The notes under the pieces are model-generated. The model searched no databases and was not told where the DNA came from. It saw only the letters and a program-made list of their open reading frames with translations. A stretch of 64,000 nt of DNA, taken from positions 47,186 through 111,185 of the forward strand of contig JACKPA010000019.1 of NCBI GenBank assembly GCA_024233865.1, given 5' to 3'. A program made the translations under genes and the position numbers. The DNA comes from Leptospiraceae bacterium (GTDB lineage: Bacteria > Spirochaetota > Leptospiria > Leptospirales > Leptospiraceae). Shown here piece by piece: positions 1-9,420 of this stretch (position 1 is the first letter of the stretch; every line of letters begins with the position of its first letter).

Positions 1-303
1 TGTTCTTAGAAAGTTTCTAAACATATCATAACTTTTTTGAATATAGATGGCAAGAACAAACACATCCAAAAACATAACAATCAGAAGAAATAAAAAAGCC
101 GTAAAGATTGGTTTTGTATAATTGTAAGTTTTAAAGTAAAAAATGGATATAAAAACAAAAATAATCGGAACTCCTATTGCATGAATCAGCAGAGCATTTT
201 CCAACGATGTTTGGTTACTCCCTAACTCAAAAACGACTTCAGATGATATCCAGCCAATAAAACTGCATAAAAATAGGGTAACACTTTTTTGTAGCAGCTT
301 CAT
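1..303 (-). CDS. Partial multi-pass membrane protein of unknown function
   Basis: An open frame runs from an ATG at 303 off the left edge, giving 101 residues with no stop. It encodes about three hydrophobic segments, near residues 8-25, 41-58 and 65-88, separated by short polar loops, so an inner-membrane protein is likely. I do not recognise the family. The ATG lies 12 bases after the hemerythrin stop on the same strand, so it is probably the last visible gene of that transcription unit. The C-terminus is outside the window, so function cannot be judged. Confidence 0.6.
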   Translation of the reverse strand, partial: MKLLQKSVTLFLCSFIGWISSEVVFELGSNQTSLENALLIHAIGVPIIFVFISIFYFKTYNYTKPIFTAFLFLLIVMFLDVFVLAIYIQKSYDMFRNFLRT

Positions 304-315
304 CGTATTGCAAAA

Positions 316-1413
316 TTATCTTTTATAAAACTCTTGGTAAAGGGCAACTTGTCCATTGTGCAATTTCAACATTCCTTTTACGTTTAATTGTTTCACAAAT
401 TGGTTTACGGCGATAATATCTTTGTGGAAAAAATTTCTTAAACTCTTATCATCTAGAGCAATATGAGAGTAGAGCCAATCTTTTAAATTTTGAACCAAGT
501 TAAATGCAGCTGACAAATCATTCTTTTTATATTCTTCATTCCGTTTTTTTAAAAATTTCGTAAACTTTGAATGTTTTTCCGAGTGAATTGTAAGCCTTGG
601 ATAGCCAAATTCTTTCATTAAAAGTTCCTCTGTTGCAAAGTGCTCTTTAGCATACTGCAAAGACCTGACCATTGTTTTTTTGAACATTTCCATTCTATCA
701 ATAGAAGCCATTGTTCGAGACGCTAAGTCCAATTCGACAAACATTTTTACCAACCAAAGGTGCTGCATATCTATAATTGGAATTTGAATAGATAAATTAT
801 ATGTTTTCCAAATATCCCGTATCGTACCTATAAGGTTTTTATTAATTATTTCATTTTTGATAGTATAGTCTTTGGTTATTCTTTGGTACAAACGAACTTG
901 CTCTTTGGAAATATTGACGTGAGATACTAGCTCATGGTTGCATTTGTAGATGTCCACTTCTGCATGTTCTATAAATTCTTTATATTTATGGTCATGATCT
1001 AATATGTGCTTATACAGCCAATTGTTTAATAAAACAAGAATTCTATTTGCAACTTTATAAATGCTTTCGGAACTTTTTTTATGTATATGTTTCAATTGTT
1101 CTACATAATTCCTGTGAGTTCTGGTATGTGACAAAGGATTCGGAAATTGAATAATTTGAAACAACCTCTCTTCCGTACTGTAGTGCTCAATTAAGAATTC
1201 TATAGTTTGAATGATAACACTATTCAAAGTCTCGCGGGCCATGTCGCCTTTGGAATAAAATTCCATTTTTACAATAAGATGGATCAACCAAATATGTTGG
1301 AGATCGATAATCGGAATCCCTAATCGAAAATTATTTTTCTCCCATATTTCGACTACATTGTTTTCATATTCATTATAAACACTGTTTTCTGGGATTAAGC
1401 TACTATTTTTCAT
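316..1413 (-). CDS. Tandem (double-domain) bacteriohemerythrin
   Basis: This 365-residue protein has two complete hemerythrin domains, about residues 22-150 and 198-330. Hemerythrins bind O2 (or sense it or NO) at a non-haem di-iron centre held by five His and two carboxylates. All seven ligands are visible twice: H40, H77, E81, H96, H100, H136, D141, and H218, H258, E262, H277, H281, H317, D322. Each domain is followed by a similar tail (EQVRLYQ near 171 and GQVALYQ near 355), so the whole unit including the tail seems duplicated. No signal peptide or membrane segment is seen, so it is probably cytoplasmic. It starts 24 bases after the truB stop on the same strand. Whether it stores, delivers or senses O2 cannot be told from sequence. 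Confidence 0.9.
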   Translation of the reverse strand: MKNSSLIPENSVYNEYENNVVEIWEKNNFRLGIPIIDLQHIWLIHLIVKMEFYSKGDMARETLNSVIIQTIEFLIEHYSTEERLFQIIQFPNPLSHTRTHRNYVEQLKHIHKKSSESIYKVANRILVLLNNWLYKHILDHDHKYKEFIEHAEVDIYKCNHELVSHVNISKEQVRLYQRITKDYTIKNEIINKNLIGTIRDIWKTYNLSIQIPIIDMQHLWLVKMFVELDLASRTMASIDRMEMFKKTMVRSLQYAKEHFATEELLMKEFGYPRLTIHSEKHSKFTKFLKKRNEEYKKNDLSAAFNLVQNLKDWLYSHIALDDKSLRNFFHKDIIAVNQFVKQLNVKGMLKLHNGQVALYQEFYKR

Positions 1414-1437
1414 TTTAAAAGTCCTATAGTCTCGTAA

Positions 1438-2322
1438 TTATACAAAAACTTTTAGATAAGAATAAGGCAATTCACTTTTTTTGCTTTTTTTTGAGCACCA
1501 AGCAAGAAGTTTATCACTTTCTATGGTTTTGATGAGAAAGGTATCTTCACCTATTTCTTCACTAAGGCTAATATATCTTCCATTTTTTATGAATTTTTCA
1601 TCTTCTATGTTAACTCTTACAATGGGAAAATGTATGATTTCTTCTAATTTTGTTATTTTGGGAGAAATAAGCAATTCTTCTAACCCCTGGGCTTTTTCTA
1701 AATGCTGTTTTCCTATTTTAGTTCTTACTAGCTGCACAATATGCATAGGGAAGTTTAATTTTTCAGATAAATCAGTTACGATTTTCCGAATATAAGTTCC
1801 CGAACTTACATGAATTTCCATTTCAAATCCATCAATAGTTAAATTTGAAAATTGCAGGTTGTAAACGAAAATATTTCTTGGCTTGGAGCCAAATTCAATT
1901 CCTTGTCGGTATAGAGTGGATTGTCTTTTGCCATTTACTTTTAGAGCTGATACTTTTGGAGGAATTTGGGTTTTTAGATGGAGTATATTTTGGATTTCAG
2001 TCTTAATTTTTGTTATATTTTCAGAATAGAATCGTTCAACTTCTTTCTGTTCCCATTTTTGAATAATTTCTCCATCTCTGTCTCCCGAATCAGTAATGAT
2101 TCCAAACCTAACTTTTGTAAAATAAGACTTATCTTGACCTAAAAAATAGTTTGAAAAAGCTGTAAATTTACCAAAAGGAAGTATCATTAGACCTTCCGCA
2201 AACTTATCGAGTGTTCCCGTATGACCAATCTTTGAGAATTTTAGGTTTCTTTTTATCTTTAAAACTAGGTCAGAAGAAGTTATCCCTACCGGCTTATAAA
2301 CCAATAAAAATCCGGAATCTAT
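1438..2322 (-). CDS. truB: tRNA pseudouridine(55) synthase TruB
   Basis: TruB makes pseudouridine 55 in the T-loop of tRNAs. The catalytic Asp is in the motif GHTGTLDKFAEGL near the N-terminus, and the KP-G-TS motif precedes it. The start is odd. The first conventional start is TTG at 2304, but that cuts the usual family opening GFLLV in half. In-frame codons continue upstream to an ATA at 2322, with GGGAG at 2330-2334 seven bases before it, so I place the start there as a proposed AUA initiation. There is no ATG or GTG in the open frame, which is closed by a stop further upstream. It lies 2 bases after the rbfA stop, in the usual rimP-nusA-infB-rbfA-truB order. Function is confident, start is not. 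Confidence 0.88.
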   Translation of the reverse strand: MDSGFLLVYKPVGITSSDLVLKIKRNLKFSKIGHTGTLDKFAEGLMILPFGKFTAFSNYFLGQDKSYFTKVRFGIITDSGDRDGEIIQKWEQKEVERFYSENITKIKTEIQNILHLKTQIPPKVSALKVNGKRQSTLYRQGIEFGSKPRNIFVYNLQFSNLTIDGFEMEIHVSSGTYIRKIVTDLSEKLNFPMHIVQLVRTKIGKQHLEKAQGLEELLISPKITKLEEIIHFPIVRVNIEDEKFIKNGRYISLSEEIGEDTFLIKTIESDKLLAWCSKKSKKSELPYSYLKVFV

Positions 2323-2324
2323 AG

Positions 2325-2678
2325 CTATTCTCCCATTTTGGGAAGGCTATCTATTAATTGATTCACTTCAAATGCTTTGATATATTCTTCATCCCAAAAA
2401 AAGATAAATTTAGGGGTTACTCTTAAACGCAAGTCACGACTAACTACAGATTGAATGAATCCGCTTGCATTTTTTAAGCCCCTTAATAGTTTGTTTTTCC
2501 CATGATCGTTACAATAAGCTGTTACCCAAATTTTTGCAATGGAAAAGTCATCAGATATGCTTGCTCTATGAACAGTTACCATTTCAATCCTTGGGTCTTT
2601 CACCTTTCCTGATAGAATCAAATTCGCAACTGATTTTACAATTTCTGATTCTATTTTTCTTTTTCTGATTGGATTCAC
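2325..2678 (-). CDS. rbfA: Ribosome-binding factor A
   Basis: RbfA is a small KH-fold protein that binds the 30S subunit and helps mature the 5' end of 16S rRNA. The 117-residue length is typical. Recognisable family features are the basic N-terminus (NPIRKRKIESEI), the KDPRI segment in the middle and the LRVTPKFIFFWDE strand near the C-terminus. It starts 6 bases after the infB stop and its end is nearly joined to truB, so translation of the three genes is probably coupled. Confidence 0.93.
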   Translation of the reverse strand: MNPIRKRKIESEIVKSVANLILSGKVKDPRIEMVTVHRASISDDFSIAKIWVTAYCNDHGKNKLLRGLKNASGFIQSVVSRDLRLRVTPKFIFFWDEEYIKAFEVNQLIDSLPKMGE

Positions 2679-2684
2679 TATACT

Positions 2685-5201
2685 TTATAATTTCCTTGCT
2701 ACGGAGTTGATTTCATAAACTTCAAGCTCATCACCAACTACAAAGTCGTTAAAGCCATTCAAAAATACGCCACATTCAAAACCACTTTGAACTTCATTTA
2801 TATCGTCTTTTTCACGTTTTAGCGACCTTATATCTCCATCATGGATAACAACATTATCCCTTAGGACTCTTACTCTATTTGACTTGTTTATCTTACCTGA
2901 TGTCACCATACAACCGGCTATGCTACCCAGTCTGGAAATTTTAAAAACATTTCTGATTTCTAATTTTCCAACTATACTCTCTACTTTTTCCGGTTCCAAA
3001 AGCCCTTCCATAGCTAATCTAACTTCATCAACTACTTCGTAGATAATACTGTAATACTTGATCTCTACACCTTCTTTCTCTGCAAGAGAAAGAGAACGCG
3101 GATTGGCTCTCACATGAAATCCAACAACCAAAGCATTCGATGCGGCAGCAAGCATTACGTCCGTATCAACTATTGCACCTGTACCTGCGTGTATCACATT
3201 CAATCGTATCTCAGAAGTTGAAAGTTTCTCCAAGGCTTCTTTGATGGCTTCTGCTGACCCTCTTACGTCTGCTTTGATGATAATTTTCAATTCTTTCAAT
3301 TGACCCTGCTGGATCATTTCATTCATTGTATCAAGAGTCACTCTTCTTTTGATGTTGGCAGCATTGCTAATTCGTTTGTATTCCATCCTGTGTTGAGAAA
3401 TAATTCTTGCTTCTTTCTCATCTTTGATTGCATCAAACGGGTCCCCTGCTTCTGGAACTCCGTCCAAACCGGTTACCAAAATAGGACAAGATGGCTCTGC
3501 TTCCTCAACCAAATTACCTCTATCATCATACATGGCTCGAACGCGACCAGCGTGAATACCTGCCAAAAAGGCATCACCAATCCGCAACGTTCCGTTTTGT
3601 ATTAAAACTGTCGCGACAGAACCTCGACCTGGATCTAATTTTGCTTCAACAATGGTTCCTTTTGCCTTTCTTGTTGGATTGGCTTTTAGTTCCATTACCT
3701 CAGCTTGGAGTAAGATCATTTCCAAAAGTTTTTCTATACCCATTTTTTGTTTAGCAGATATATTGCAAAAAATTGTATTTCCACCCCACTCTTCCGATTG
3801 CAATCCATAATTAGCGAGTTCCTGCATAACCTTTTCCGGTTTTGCAGCCGGTAAATCGATTTTATTAATGGCAACTATGATAGGTACTTCAGCCGCTTTG
3901 GAGTGGTTGATGGCTTCAATGGTCTGTGGCATTACACCGTCATCTGCAGCTACAACCAAAACAACTATATCTGTTACGGAAGCACCTCTTGCTCGCATTG
4001 CAGTAAAAGCCTCGTGTCCCGGGGTATCTATAAATGTAATTTTTCCATTTTCGGTTACAACTTGGTAAGCTCCTATATGCTGAGTAATCCCACCCGATTC
4101 TTGGTCGATAACAGAACTATTGCGAATAGCATCCAATAATTTGGTTTTACCGTGGTCAACGTGCCCCATTATTGTTACAACCGGCGGAACGATAACATAA
4201 TCGTTGGAATCTTCTTTTTCTTCTTGAATCACCGTTTCTTCATACAAAGAAACAATTTTCACCTTGCAACCGTACTCATCTGCTACAATTGTTGCTGTGT
4301 CGCTATCAATGATATTATTGATTGTTACCATCATACCCATTTTCATTAATTTGGAAATGATTTCACCAGGTTTGAGGTTTAACTTTTTTGCTAATTCACC
4401 AACCTGAACGTTTTCCATAATGGAAATTTCTTTGGGGACACTAATATTAGAATTATGAGTAGTTTTTTTATAAATTTGCTTAAAGAATTTTGCATTTTCT
4501 AAGGACTTTGACTTATCTTCATTCTTATCACGTTCTTTTTCAAACCCTTCAATCCTTTTTCCTCTTTGAGCTGGTCCTTGTGCTTCCGACGGAATATCCG
4601 GGGTTATAAATTGATCACCTTTTACCGGTGGCTTATTACGGTTGTACTGTCCTTGGTTAGATTGGTTCGAAAAATTGCCAGCCCCCTGGGATGGTCTTCT
4701 TCTCGGATCTTGATTTTGGGGATGCCTTGAAGTAGAATGTTGCTGCTTAGGTCGACCCGATGTGTCGGTTTTTGGACTAGTAGGAACTGCTTTAGGAGGT
4801 CTGGAAATAATCGGATTACGATCATTCCTTGGATGAAAGGGAGAAATCGGTTTTACTGTAGATTCATCTTGCCCTTTGCTGGATTCCTGTTCTTTTCCTA
4901 GATATTTTTTCGGTTTGTTATCATTCGAAAAGGCATTATCTTTGGGTTTTTCCCCTTCTGTTCTGTAAGAAGGTCTAGGTTTGCCTTCACTAGCTCCATT
5001 GGATTGCCCTTCTACTCGAGTTTGCTTATGGAATTGCGGTTTTTTATTGCCGTCCTCAACTCTCGACTTCGATTGGCTTGCATCACTTGAAGAAGAACTC
5101 TTCTTTTTTATTTTAATCTTCTTTTTGGAAGAACCACTTGTACCAGCAAGTATTTGCCTAATTGATGATTCTTTATTTTCTTTGTTTTTCTTATCTTCCA
5201 T
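2685..5201 (-). CDS. infB: Translation initiation factor IF-2
   Basis: IF-2 is the GTPase that places initiator fMet-tRNA on the ribosome. Residues 1-250 are a low-complexity, Lys/Ser/Gln/Pro-rich linker, common in long IF-2 forms. Residues 256-318 form the IF2_N domain. The G domain starts near 338 with G1 GHVDHGKT (346-353), then G3 DTPGHE and G4 NKID. Beta-barrel and C-terminal fMet-tRNA-binding domains follow to residue 838. It lies 24 bases downstream of nusA in the conserved operon. The N-terminal Ser/Lys runs (around 28-45) probably vary among relatives. Confidence 0.97.
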   Translation of the reverse strand: MEDKKNKENKESSIRQILAGTSGSSKKKIKIKKKSSSSSDASQSKSRVEDGNKKPQFHKQTRVEGQSNGASEGKPRPSYRTEGEKPKDNAFSNDNKPKKYLGKEQESSKGQDESTVKPISPFHPRNDRNPIISRPPKAVPTSPKTDTSGRPKQQHSTSRHPQNQDPRRRPSQGAGNFSNQSNQGQYNRNKPPVKGDQFITPDIPSEAQGPAQRGKRIEGFEKERDKNEDKSKSLENAKFFKQIYKKTTHNSNISVPKEISIMENVQVGELAKKLNLKPGEIISKLMKMGMMVTINNIIDSDTATIVADEYGCKVKIVSLYEETVIQEEKEDSNDYVIVPPVVTIMGHVDHGKTKLLDAIRNSSVIDQESGGITQHIGAYQVVTENGKITFIDTPGHEAFTAMRARGASVTDIVVLVVAADDGVMPQTIEAINHSKAAEVPIIVAINKIDLPAAKPEKVMQELANYGLQSEEWGGNTIFCNISAKQKMGIEKLLEMILLQAEVMELKANPTRKAKGTIVEAKLDPGRGSVATVLIQNGTLRIGDAFLAGIHAGRVRAMYDDRGNLVEEAEPSCPILVTGLDGVPEAGDPFDAIKDEKEARIISQHRMEYKRISNAANIKRRVTLDTMNEMIQQGQLKELKIIIKADVRGSAEAIKEALEKLSTSEIRLNVIHAGTGAIVDTDVMLAAASNALVVGFHVRANPRSLSLAEKEGVEIKYYSIIYEVVDEVRLAMEGLLEPEKVESIVGKLEIRNVFKISRLGSIAGCMVTSGKINKSNRVRVLRDNVVIHDGDIRSLKREKDDINEVQSGFECGVFLNGFNDFVVGDELEVYEINSVARKL

Positions 5202-5225
5202 AAATACTTATCTCATTGCTATAAA

Positions 5226-6584
5226 CTAGGATTCTTCCACTAGTTCTACCGATTCAGCTAAGAGCTTCATTATATGCTCTGCTGTAGTACGACCAATCCC
5301 TGAAATTTTTGCTAATTCTTGAGGATTCATTTCTATTAGGGACTCAATATCGACCACCCCCCCGGCTGTTAATAAACTTATTATTCGTGGAGTTAATCCA
5401 GGAATTTCTGTTAATGATGTTCCTTCCATTTCAGTTTCCTCATAAGATTTATTAAATAACCTTTCCAATTTATCACGAACTTCGGGAGAACTTAAATCCT
5501 CCCTAAACTGAGATTCCGATCTAATATCAATTTTATATTGGCATAATTGTGCAGCCAATTTGACATTTGAACCATTTGAACCAATGGCAGATGATAATGA
5601 ATCATCGGGAACAACAATTAACGCTTCTTTTGTGTCTTGATCTATCCTAACTTCAGTTGGTTTGGCTGGTGAAATCAAGTTTCTTAAAAATTCAACGGGA
5701 TTTTCGGAATATTGGATAATATCTATCCTTTCATTTCCTAACTCCCTTACAATGGATTGAATTCGAACACCTTTCATTCCAACACAAGCTCCTACCGGGT
5801 CTATGTCACCCCTCGCTGCTTTTACAATTACTTTTGATCTAATAGAAGGCTGCCTGGCAATACCAATAATTTGGACAAGTCCATCATAAATCTCCGGTAT
5901 TTCCATCTCAAACAACCTTCTTACAAAGTCCGCTGACGCTCTTGATAGAGTAATTGTCGGCCCTGGTTCTTTGTATCTATCCTTTCTCAATTCTACCTTA
6001 GCAATAATTGCCTTCAATCTTTCTCCTTGCCTATAGCGTTCACCCGGGTTTTGTTCAGATTTTGGCATAATTGCTTCTACTTTTCCTAAATCTATTACCA
6101 TTACATCTTTACTTTTAGTTTTCCATCTTTGAAAAAAACCGTGAATTAAGTCACCTTCTTTGGCTTTATATTCATTGTAGAGATTTTCTCTCTCCATTTC
6201 TTTAATTCTTTGAAAAACCATCTGGCGAACCTGGTTAGAAACTATCCTTGATAGTTCTATTGGTTTCTCTTCTTGATAGATAATATCGCCTAAATTCACA
6301 TTGCCATTTATGGATTTTGCATCTTCTATGTACATTTCAAAAGATTCGGTATCTTTTTTATCAACTATTCTCCTTGGAATCTTTAGTATAACTTCATTTT
6401 TATCATTAAAGTCTACTCCAATATCTATTCCGTCTAATAAGGAAACACCTTTTTTTTTATAGGCAACTGCTAAAGACTCCTTAATAACATTTAATACAGC
6501 GTCCCTAGTTAACCCTCTATCAGAGCAAAACTGCTGAATTACTTCAAATAAACTTGGTTCATTATGTAAATTTTTTCCTGCCAT
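5226..6584 (-). CDS. nusA: Transcription termination/antitermination protein NusA
   Basis: NusA binds RNA polymerase and modulates pausing, termination and antitermination. The 452-residue protein has the NusA N-terminal domain (about 8-130), an S1 RNA-binding domain (about 140-205), two KH domains (about 230-370; PVGACVGMKGVRIQSI is the KH signature) and a C-terminal helix-hairpin-helix region (about 395-445, with GLTPRIISLL and KISGIGRTTAEHI). The acidic repeat domains of E. coli NusA are absent; only one HhH unit is present. The ATG is 2 bases after the rimP stop. Confidence 0.96.
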   Translation of the reverse strand: MAGKNLHNEPSLFEVIQQFCSDRGLTRDAVLNVIKESLAVAYKKKGVSLLDGIDIGVDFNDKNEVILKIPRRIVDKKDTESFEMYIEDAKSINGNVNLGDIIYQEEKPIELSRIVSNQVRQMVFQRIKEMERENLYNEYKAKEGDLIHGFFQRWKTKSKDVMVIDLGKVEAIMPKSEQNPGERYRQGERLKAIIAKVELRKDRYKEPGPTITLSRASADFVRRLFEMEIPEIYDGLVQIIGIARQPSIRSKVIVKAARGDIDPVGACVGMKGVRIQSIVRELGNERIDIIQYSENPVEFLRNLISPAKPTEVRIDQDTKEALIVVPDDSLSSAIGSNGSNVKLAAQLCQYKIDIRSESQFREDLSSPEVRDKLERLFNKSYEETEMEGTSLTEIPGLTPRIISLLTAGGVVDIESLIEMNPQELAKISGIGRTTAEHIMKLLAESVELVEES

Positions 6585-6586
6585 AC

Positions 6587-7069
6587 CTATATATCTAAAT
6601 ACAAATTACCTCGTAAAACATCTTTAAGGTTCATAGAAAGTTGTTCATTTTTCATCTTTTTATTCCTTTTTTGAAAAACTTCCAAATGAAGTGTAGTATC
6701 CACTAAATCTATAATTTTAAAAACTCCTTCTTTTGTTAACTCTCCATCATCTTTATAACTTAATTTAACAAGTAAACCTCTAAATCTAAGATAATCCTCG
6801 ACATTCCTTAATTCTCTTTCTGCACCGGCAGAAGAGACATTCAAAGTAAAAGTTATGTCACTATATCTCTCGTTTAGTATTTTTACTAACCCCCTGGAAA
6901 CATCCTCACATTCTCCAATTGTTACTGAGCCATATTTGTTTTCCACATTATCCAAAAAAAGCTCTATTAAATAGTGCTTCCCCATAGGCTTTACCTTAAT
7001 CTGGTAAATCCTAACCGGTTCCTGGATGATATCTCGAACCAATAAAGAAAATTGCTCAACATCTAACAA
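6587..7069 (-). CDS. rimP: Ribosome maturation factor RimP
   Basis: RimP assists 30S maturation. At 160 residues it has the usual two-part layout: an N-terminal alpha/beta domain with the pattern VTIGECEDVSRGL near residue 50, and a smaller C-terminal SH3-like domain beginning near VKLSYKDDGE. It is the first gene of the minus-strand operon. The 115 bases to the divergent lipoprotein gene (7070-7184) must hold the promoters of both. They are very AT-rich, and I cannot point to a single convincing promoter. Confidence 0.9.
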   Translation of the reverse strand: MLDVEQFSLLVRDIIQEPVRIYQIKVKPMGKHYLIELFLDNVENKYGSVTIGECEDVSRGLVKILNERYSDITFTLNVSSAGAERELRNVEDYLRFRGLLVKLSYKDDGELTKEGVFKIIDLVDTTLHLEVFQKRNKKMKNEQLSMNLKDVLRGNLYLDI

Positions 7070-7184
7070 ATTTGAAAACCTTGAGTAAAAGTAAATCTAA
7101 ATTAAAAAAATAACTATAAATCAATAGATCATTAATATAGAAATATTAGTTGTCATGTAAAGTAAAAAATATTTAAATAACCAA

Positions 7185-8291
7185 ATGCCTATTAATTTAA
7201 TTTTGATTTTAGGTTTTCTCCTTTTAGAGTGTACCCATTTTAAGGTAGACAAACTGTTTCCTTCCATGGTGACAAGAATAAAAATTTCCCAAGAATTAGA
7301 CTCCATTAATGCTATAAAGTCTAATAACATTTTAGTGAATTTACCACTATTTATAGCGAAAATCGGACAAAAAGCCTATATAGCTGACTATCAAAATTCA
7401 TTGGTTAAAACCTTTAATACGGATGGTTCTTTAAATCTTGTTATTGGAAATCTGAAATCAGTAGACTCCAATCAATTTAGTTTTATAAATTACAAATTAA
7501 ATACCCCAGGTTATATTGTTGGGAATGAAAACGATGATCTTTATATACAAAATAGAATGAATTTTAAGCAAAAAATAGAAAGTGAAGATAATCAAGATAT
7601 TTATTCCATTCCAAGTGGAATTTTTTCTTTTATCGAAACCAAAAGTACACCATCTTACATTTTACATTTTAATAATAATGCAAAATTACTTTCCATTCTT
7701 GGTGCTACCGGCAAAAATTCAGGACCGTTTAGACACATTGAAAAGATGTATGCAATGAATAAAAACCTTTTTGTTTACCATAAATTTGCCGAGCAAATGA
7801 TTTTAAGCTATTATGTAGATGATAAAATAAAAGGTTCCATCCAAGAAGGTGCCTTAAAATTAAGTACCAAGGAAGAATTTCAAAATTATAAAATAAAATT
7901 AGATACCATGATACCCCATTTAGAGGGAAAATATGCCTTGGTGTCTGTTTCTTATTATGACAAAAATAGTAATAGGTTTAAATTTAGGAAAATTCTTAAA
8001 TTAGAGTACAATAACCCAACTCCAATCAAGTTGTTAAAAGAAATTCAAGATCCTTCCGAATTTTTGTTTATGTTGAAGCAAAATAATGAGTTTTATATAT
8101 GGAAAACAGAAAGTGATGGTTTGTCCATTAAACTCCAAATCCATGATGAAAACGGAAACCATATCAATAATAAAAAAATAAGTTTCTCCAAACCGACAAG
8201 CGATTGGAGAACTACTTATAATTACAATAATGAGTCTATTTTTTCGATTAAGATCAATTCCGATTATCTAGAACTTTATGAATGGAAATAA
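7185..8291 (+). CDS. Putative lipoprotein, possibly beta-propeller
   Basis: The N-terminus (MPINLILILGFLLLEC) is a short hydrophobic signal ending in Cys16, a loose spirochaetal lipobox, so the mature protein is probably lipid-anchored. The remaining 350 residues are rich in beta-strand patterns. One segment (AYIADYQNSLVKTFNTDG, about residues 66-83) resembles an NHL or six-bladed propeller blade, but no clear set of repeats can be followed to the C-terminus. I cannot assign a function. It is transcribed away from rimP. Confidence 0.7.
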   Translation: MPINLILILGFLLLECTHFKVDKLFPSMVTRIKISQELDSINAIKSNNILVNLPLFIAKIGQKAYIADYQNSLVKTFNTDGSLNLVIGNLKSVDSNQFSFINYKLNTPGYIVGNENDDLYIQNRMNFKQKIESEDNQDIYSIPSGIFSFIETKSTPSYILHFNNNAKLLSILGATGKNSGPFRHIEKMYAMNKNLFVYHKFAEQMILSYYVDDKIKGSIQEGALKLSTKEEFQNYKIKLDTMIPHLEGKYALVSVSYYDKNSNRFKFRKILKLEYNNPTPIKLLKEIQDPSEFLFMLKQNNEFYIWKTESDGLSIKLQIHDENGNHINNKKISFSKPTSDWRTTYNYNNESIFSIKINSDYLELYEWK

Positions 8292-8351
8292 TACATAAGG
8301 TATGGCTTTTGAAGGCAAGGAGATTTTGGTTGCAAAAGCATAGCTTTAAGC

Positions 8352-9347
8352 TTAAAAACTCTCTGCAAATTTCTTAGAAATAGACATCTTTTTCAGTATC
8401 GTTTTGTAAGGGACTTCTAAAAAAAACGGATCTAGAGGAAACTCAAGCATAGCTTTAAACTCTTTTTCTGCTGTAGCATAATCACCAACCTCAAAGGATG
8501 ATAAAGCATAGTAATAATGAAACCTTATGTTATAATTCGGGGTTGTATCTTCCTTTTTTACCATTTGAAAAGTTTTGAAAACTTTATAGGCTTTCCAATA
8601 GTTTTTTGAAAAAAATTCCACAACTGCCTGACCTAAAATTGCATTTGCCTCTAGTGGATCTAGGTCCATTGCTTTTTGGAAATACTTTTTAGCTCTACTT
8701 GGCATTTGGAGTGTAAGATAGTGTTCACCCAATAACACAAGGGCTTCCGAATCAAAAGGATTTAAGAGAATTGCACTTTGGAGATTTTTTTCGAACTCAA
8801 TAATTTTTCCTAATTTTTTTTGAGTATTGGCTATATGAATGTAGGTTTTAAAATAGTCTGGAACAACCTTGGCTGCATATTCAAATTCTTCTAAAGCTTT
8901 TGTAAACTCTTTCTTTTGGTAGTAAAAACGACCTAAATTGTATCGAAAAGGAAAAAAATGAGGATCAAATTCAACTCCTTTTTCTATCATTTTTATACAA
9001 TTGTTCAGAGAATCCCTATTTTTGTCTTTCACTAATTGTATAGCCATATTATTGAATTTTCCGGAATTTTGAATGATTTTGCCTTGAAAAGAAAATTCTC
9101 CAAGCGATTTAGGAGGTTCTCCTGTCCATAACTTACCGGCTGTGATAATGAAATCTCCTTGAATAACTTGAAAACTACCTCTCGGAAAATGGTTAGAGTT
9201 TAATTTCTCATTTTCTGGAAATAAGTTTTCGGAAATTCCGGCATTTCTTAAATTGTTTTGAGGGTAACTTTCTCCAACAATAAAAAAAATAAATAGTTGA
9301 ATTATTACGCTGTATTGGATAAGTTTCATTTTAGTTTTATTTTGCAT
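8352..9347 (-). CDS. Exported TPR-repeat protein
   Basis: The start has a signal peptide (hydrophobic stretch about 9-25, ending near GESYPQ); an alternative start at Met7 would give the same mature protein. From about residue 125 to 310 there are five or so tetratricopeptide repeats, for example around NLGRFYYQKKEFTKALEEFEYA and YFQKAMDLDPLEANAILGQA. TPRs are protein-binding scaffolds. A periplasmic assembly or envelope role is plausible, but no partner is visible. It converges with the lipoprotein gene on its right-hand coordinates side with 60 bases between. Confidence 0.8.
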   Translation of the reverse strand: MQNKTKMKLIQYSVIIQLFIFFIVGESYPQNNLRNAGISENLFPENEKLNSNHFPRGSFQVIQGDFIITAGKLWTGEPPKSLGEFSFQGKIIQNSGKFNNMAIQLVKDKNRDSLNNCIKMIEKGVEFDPHFFPFRYNLGRFYYQKKEFTKALEEFEYAAKVVPDYFKTYIHIANTQKKLGKIIEFEKNLQSAILLNPFDSEALVLLGEHYLTLQMPSRAKKYFQKAMDLDPLEANAILGQAVVEFFSKNYWKAYKVFKTFQMVKKEDTTPNYNIRFHYYYALSSFEVGDYATAEKEFKAMLEFPLDPFFLEVPYKTILKKMSISKKFAESF

Positions 9348-9420
9348 TGCATATTTTAGTAATGTAAAAATTATAGTATATAAAAAATGTCTTTATAAAT
9401 GGGTATTAATTTTTTAATTT

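Noticed and set aside
2465..5229. Several plus-strand open frames opposite rbfA and infB
   Set aside because: They are reflections of the real minus-strand genes, with no family likeness and no ribosome sites.
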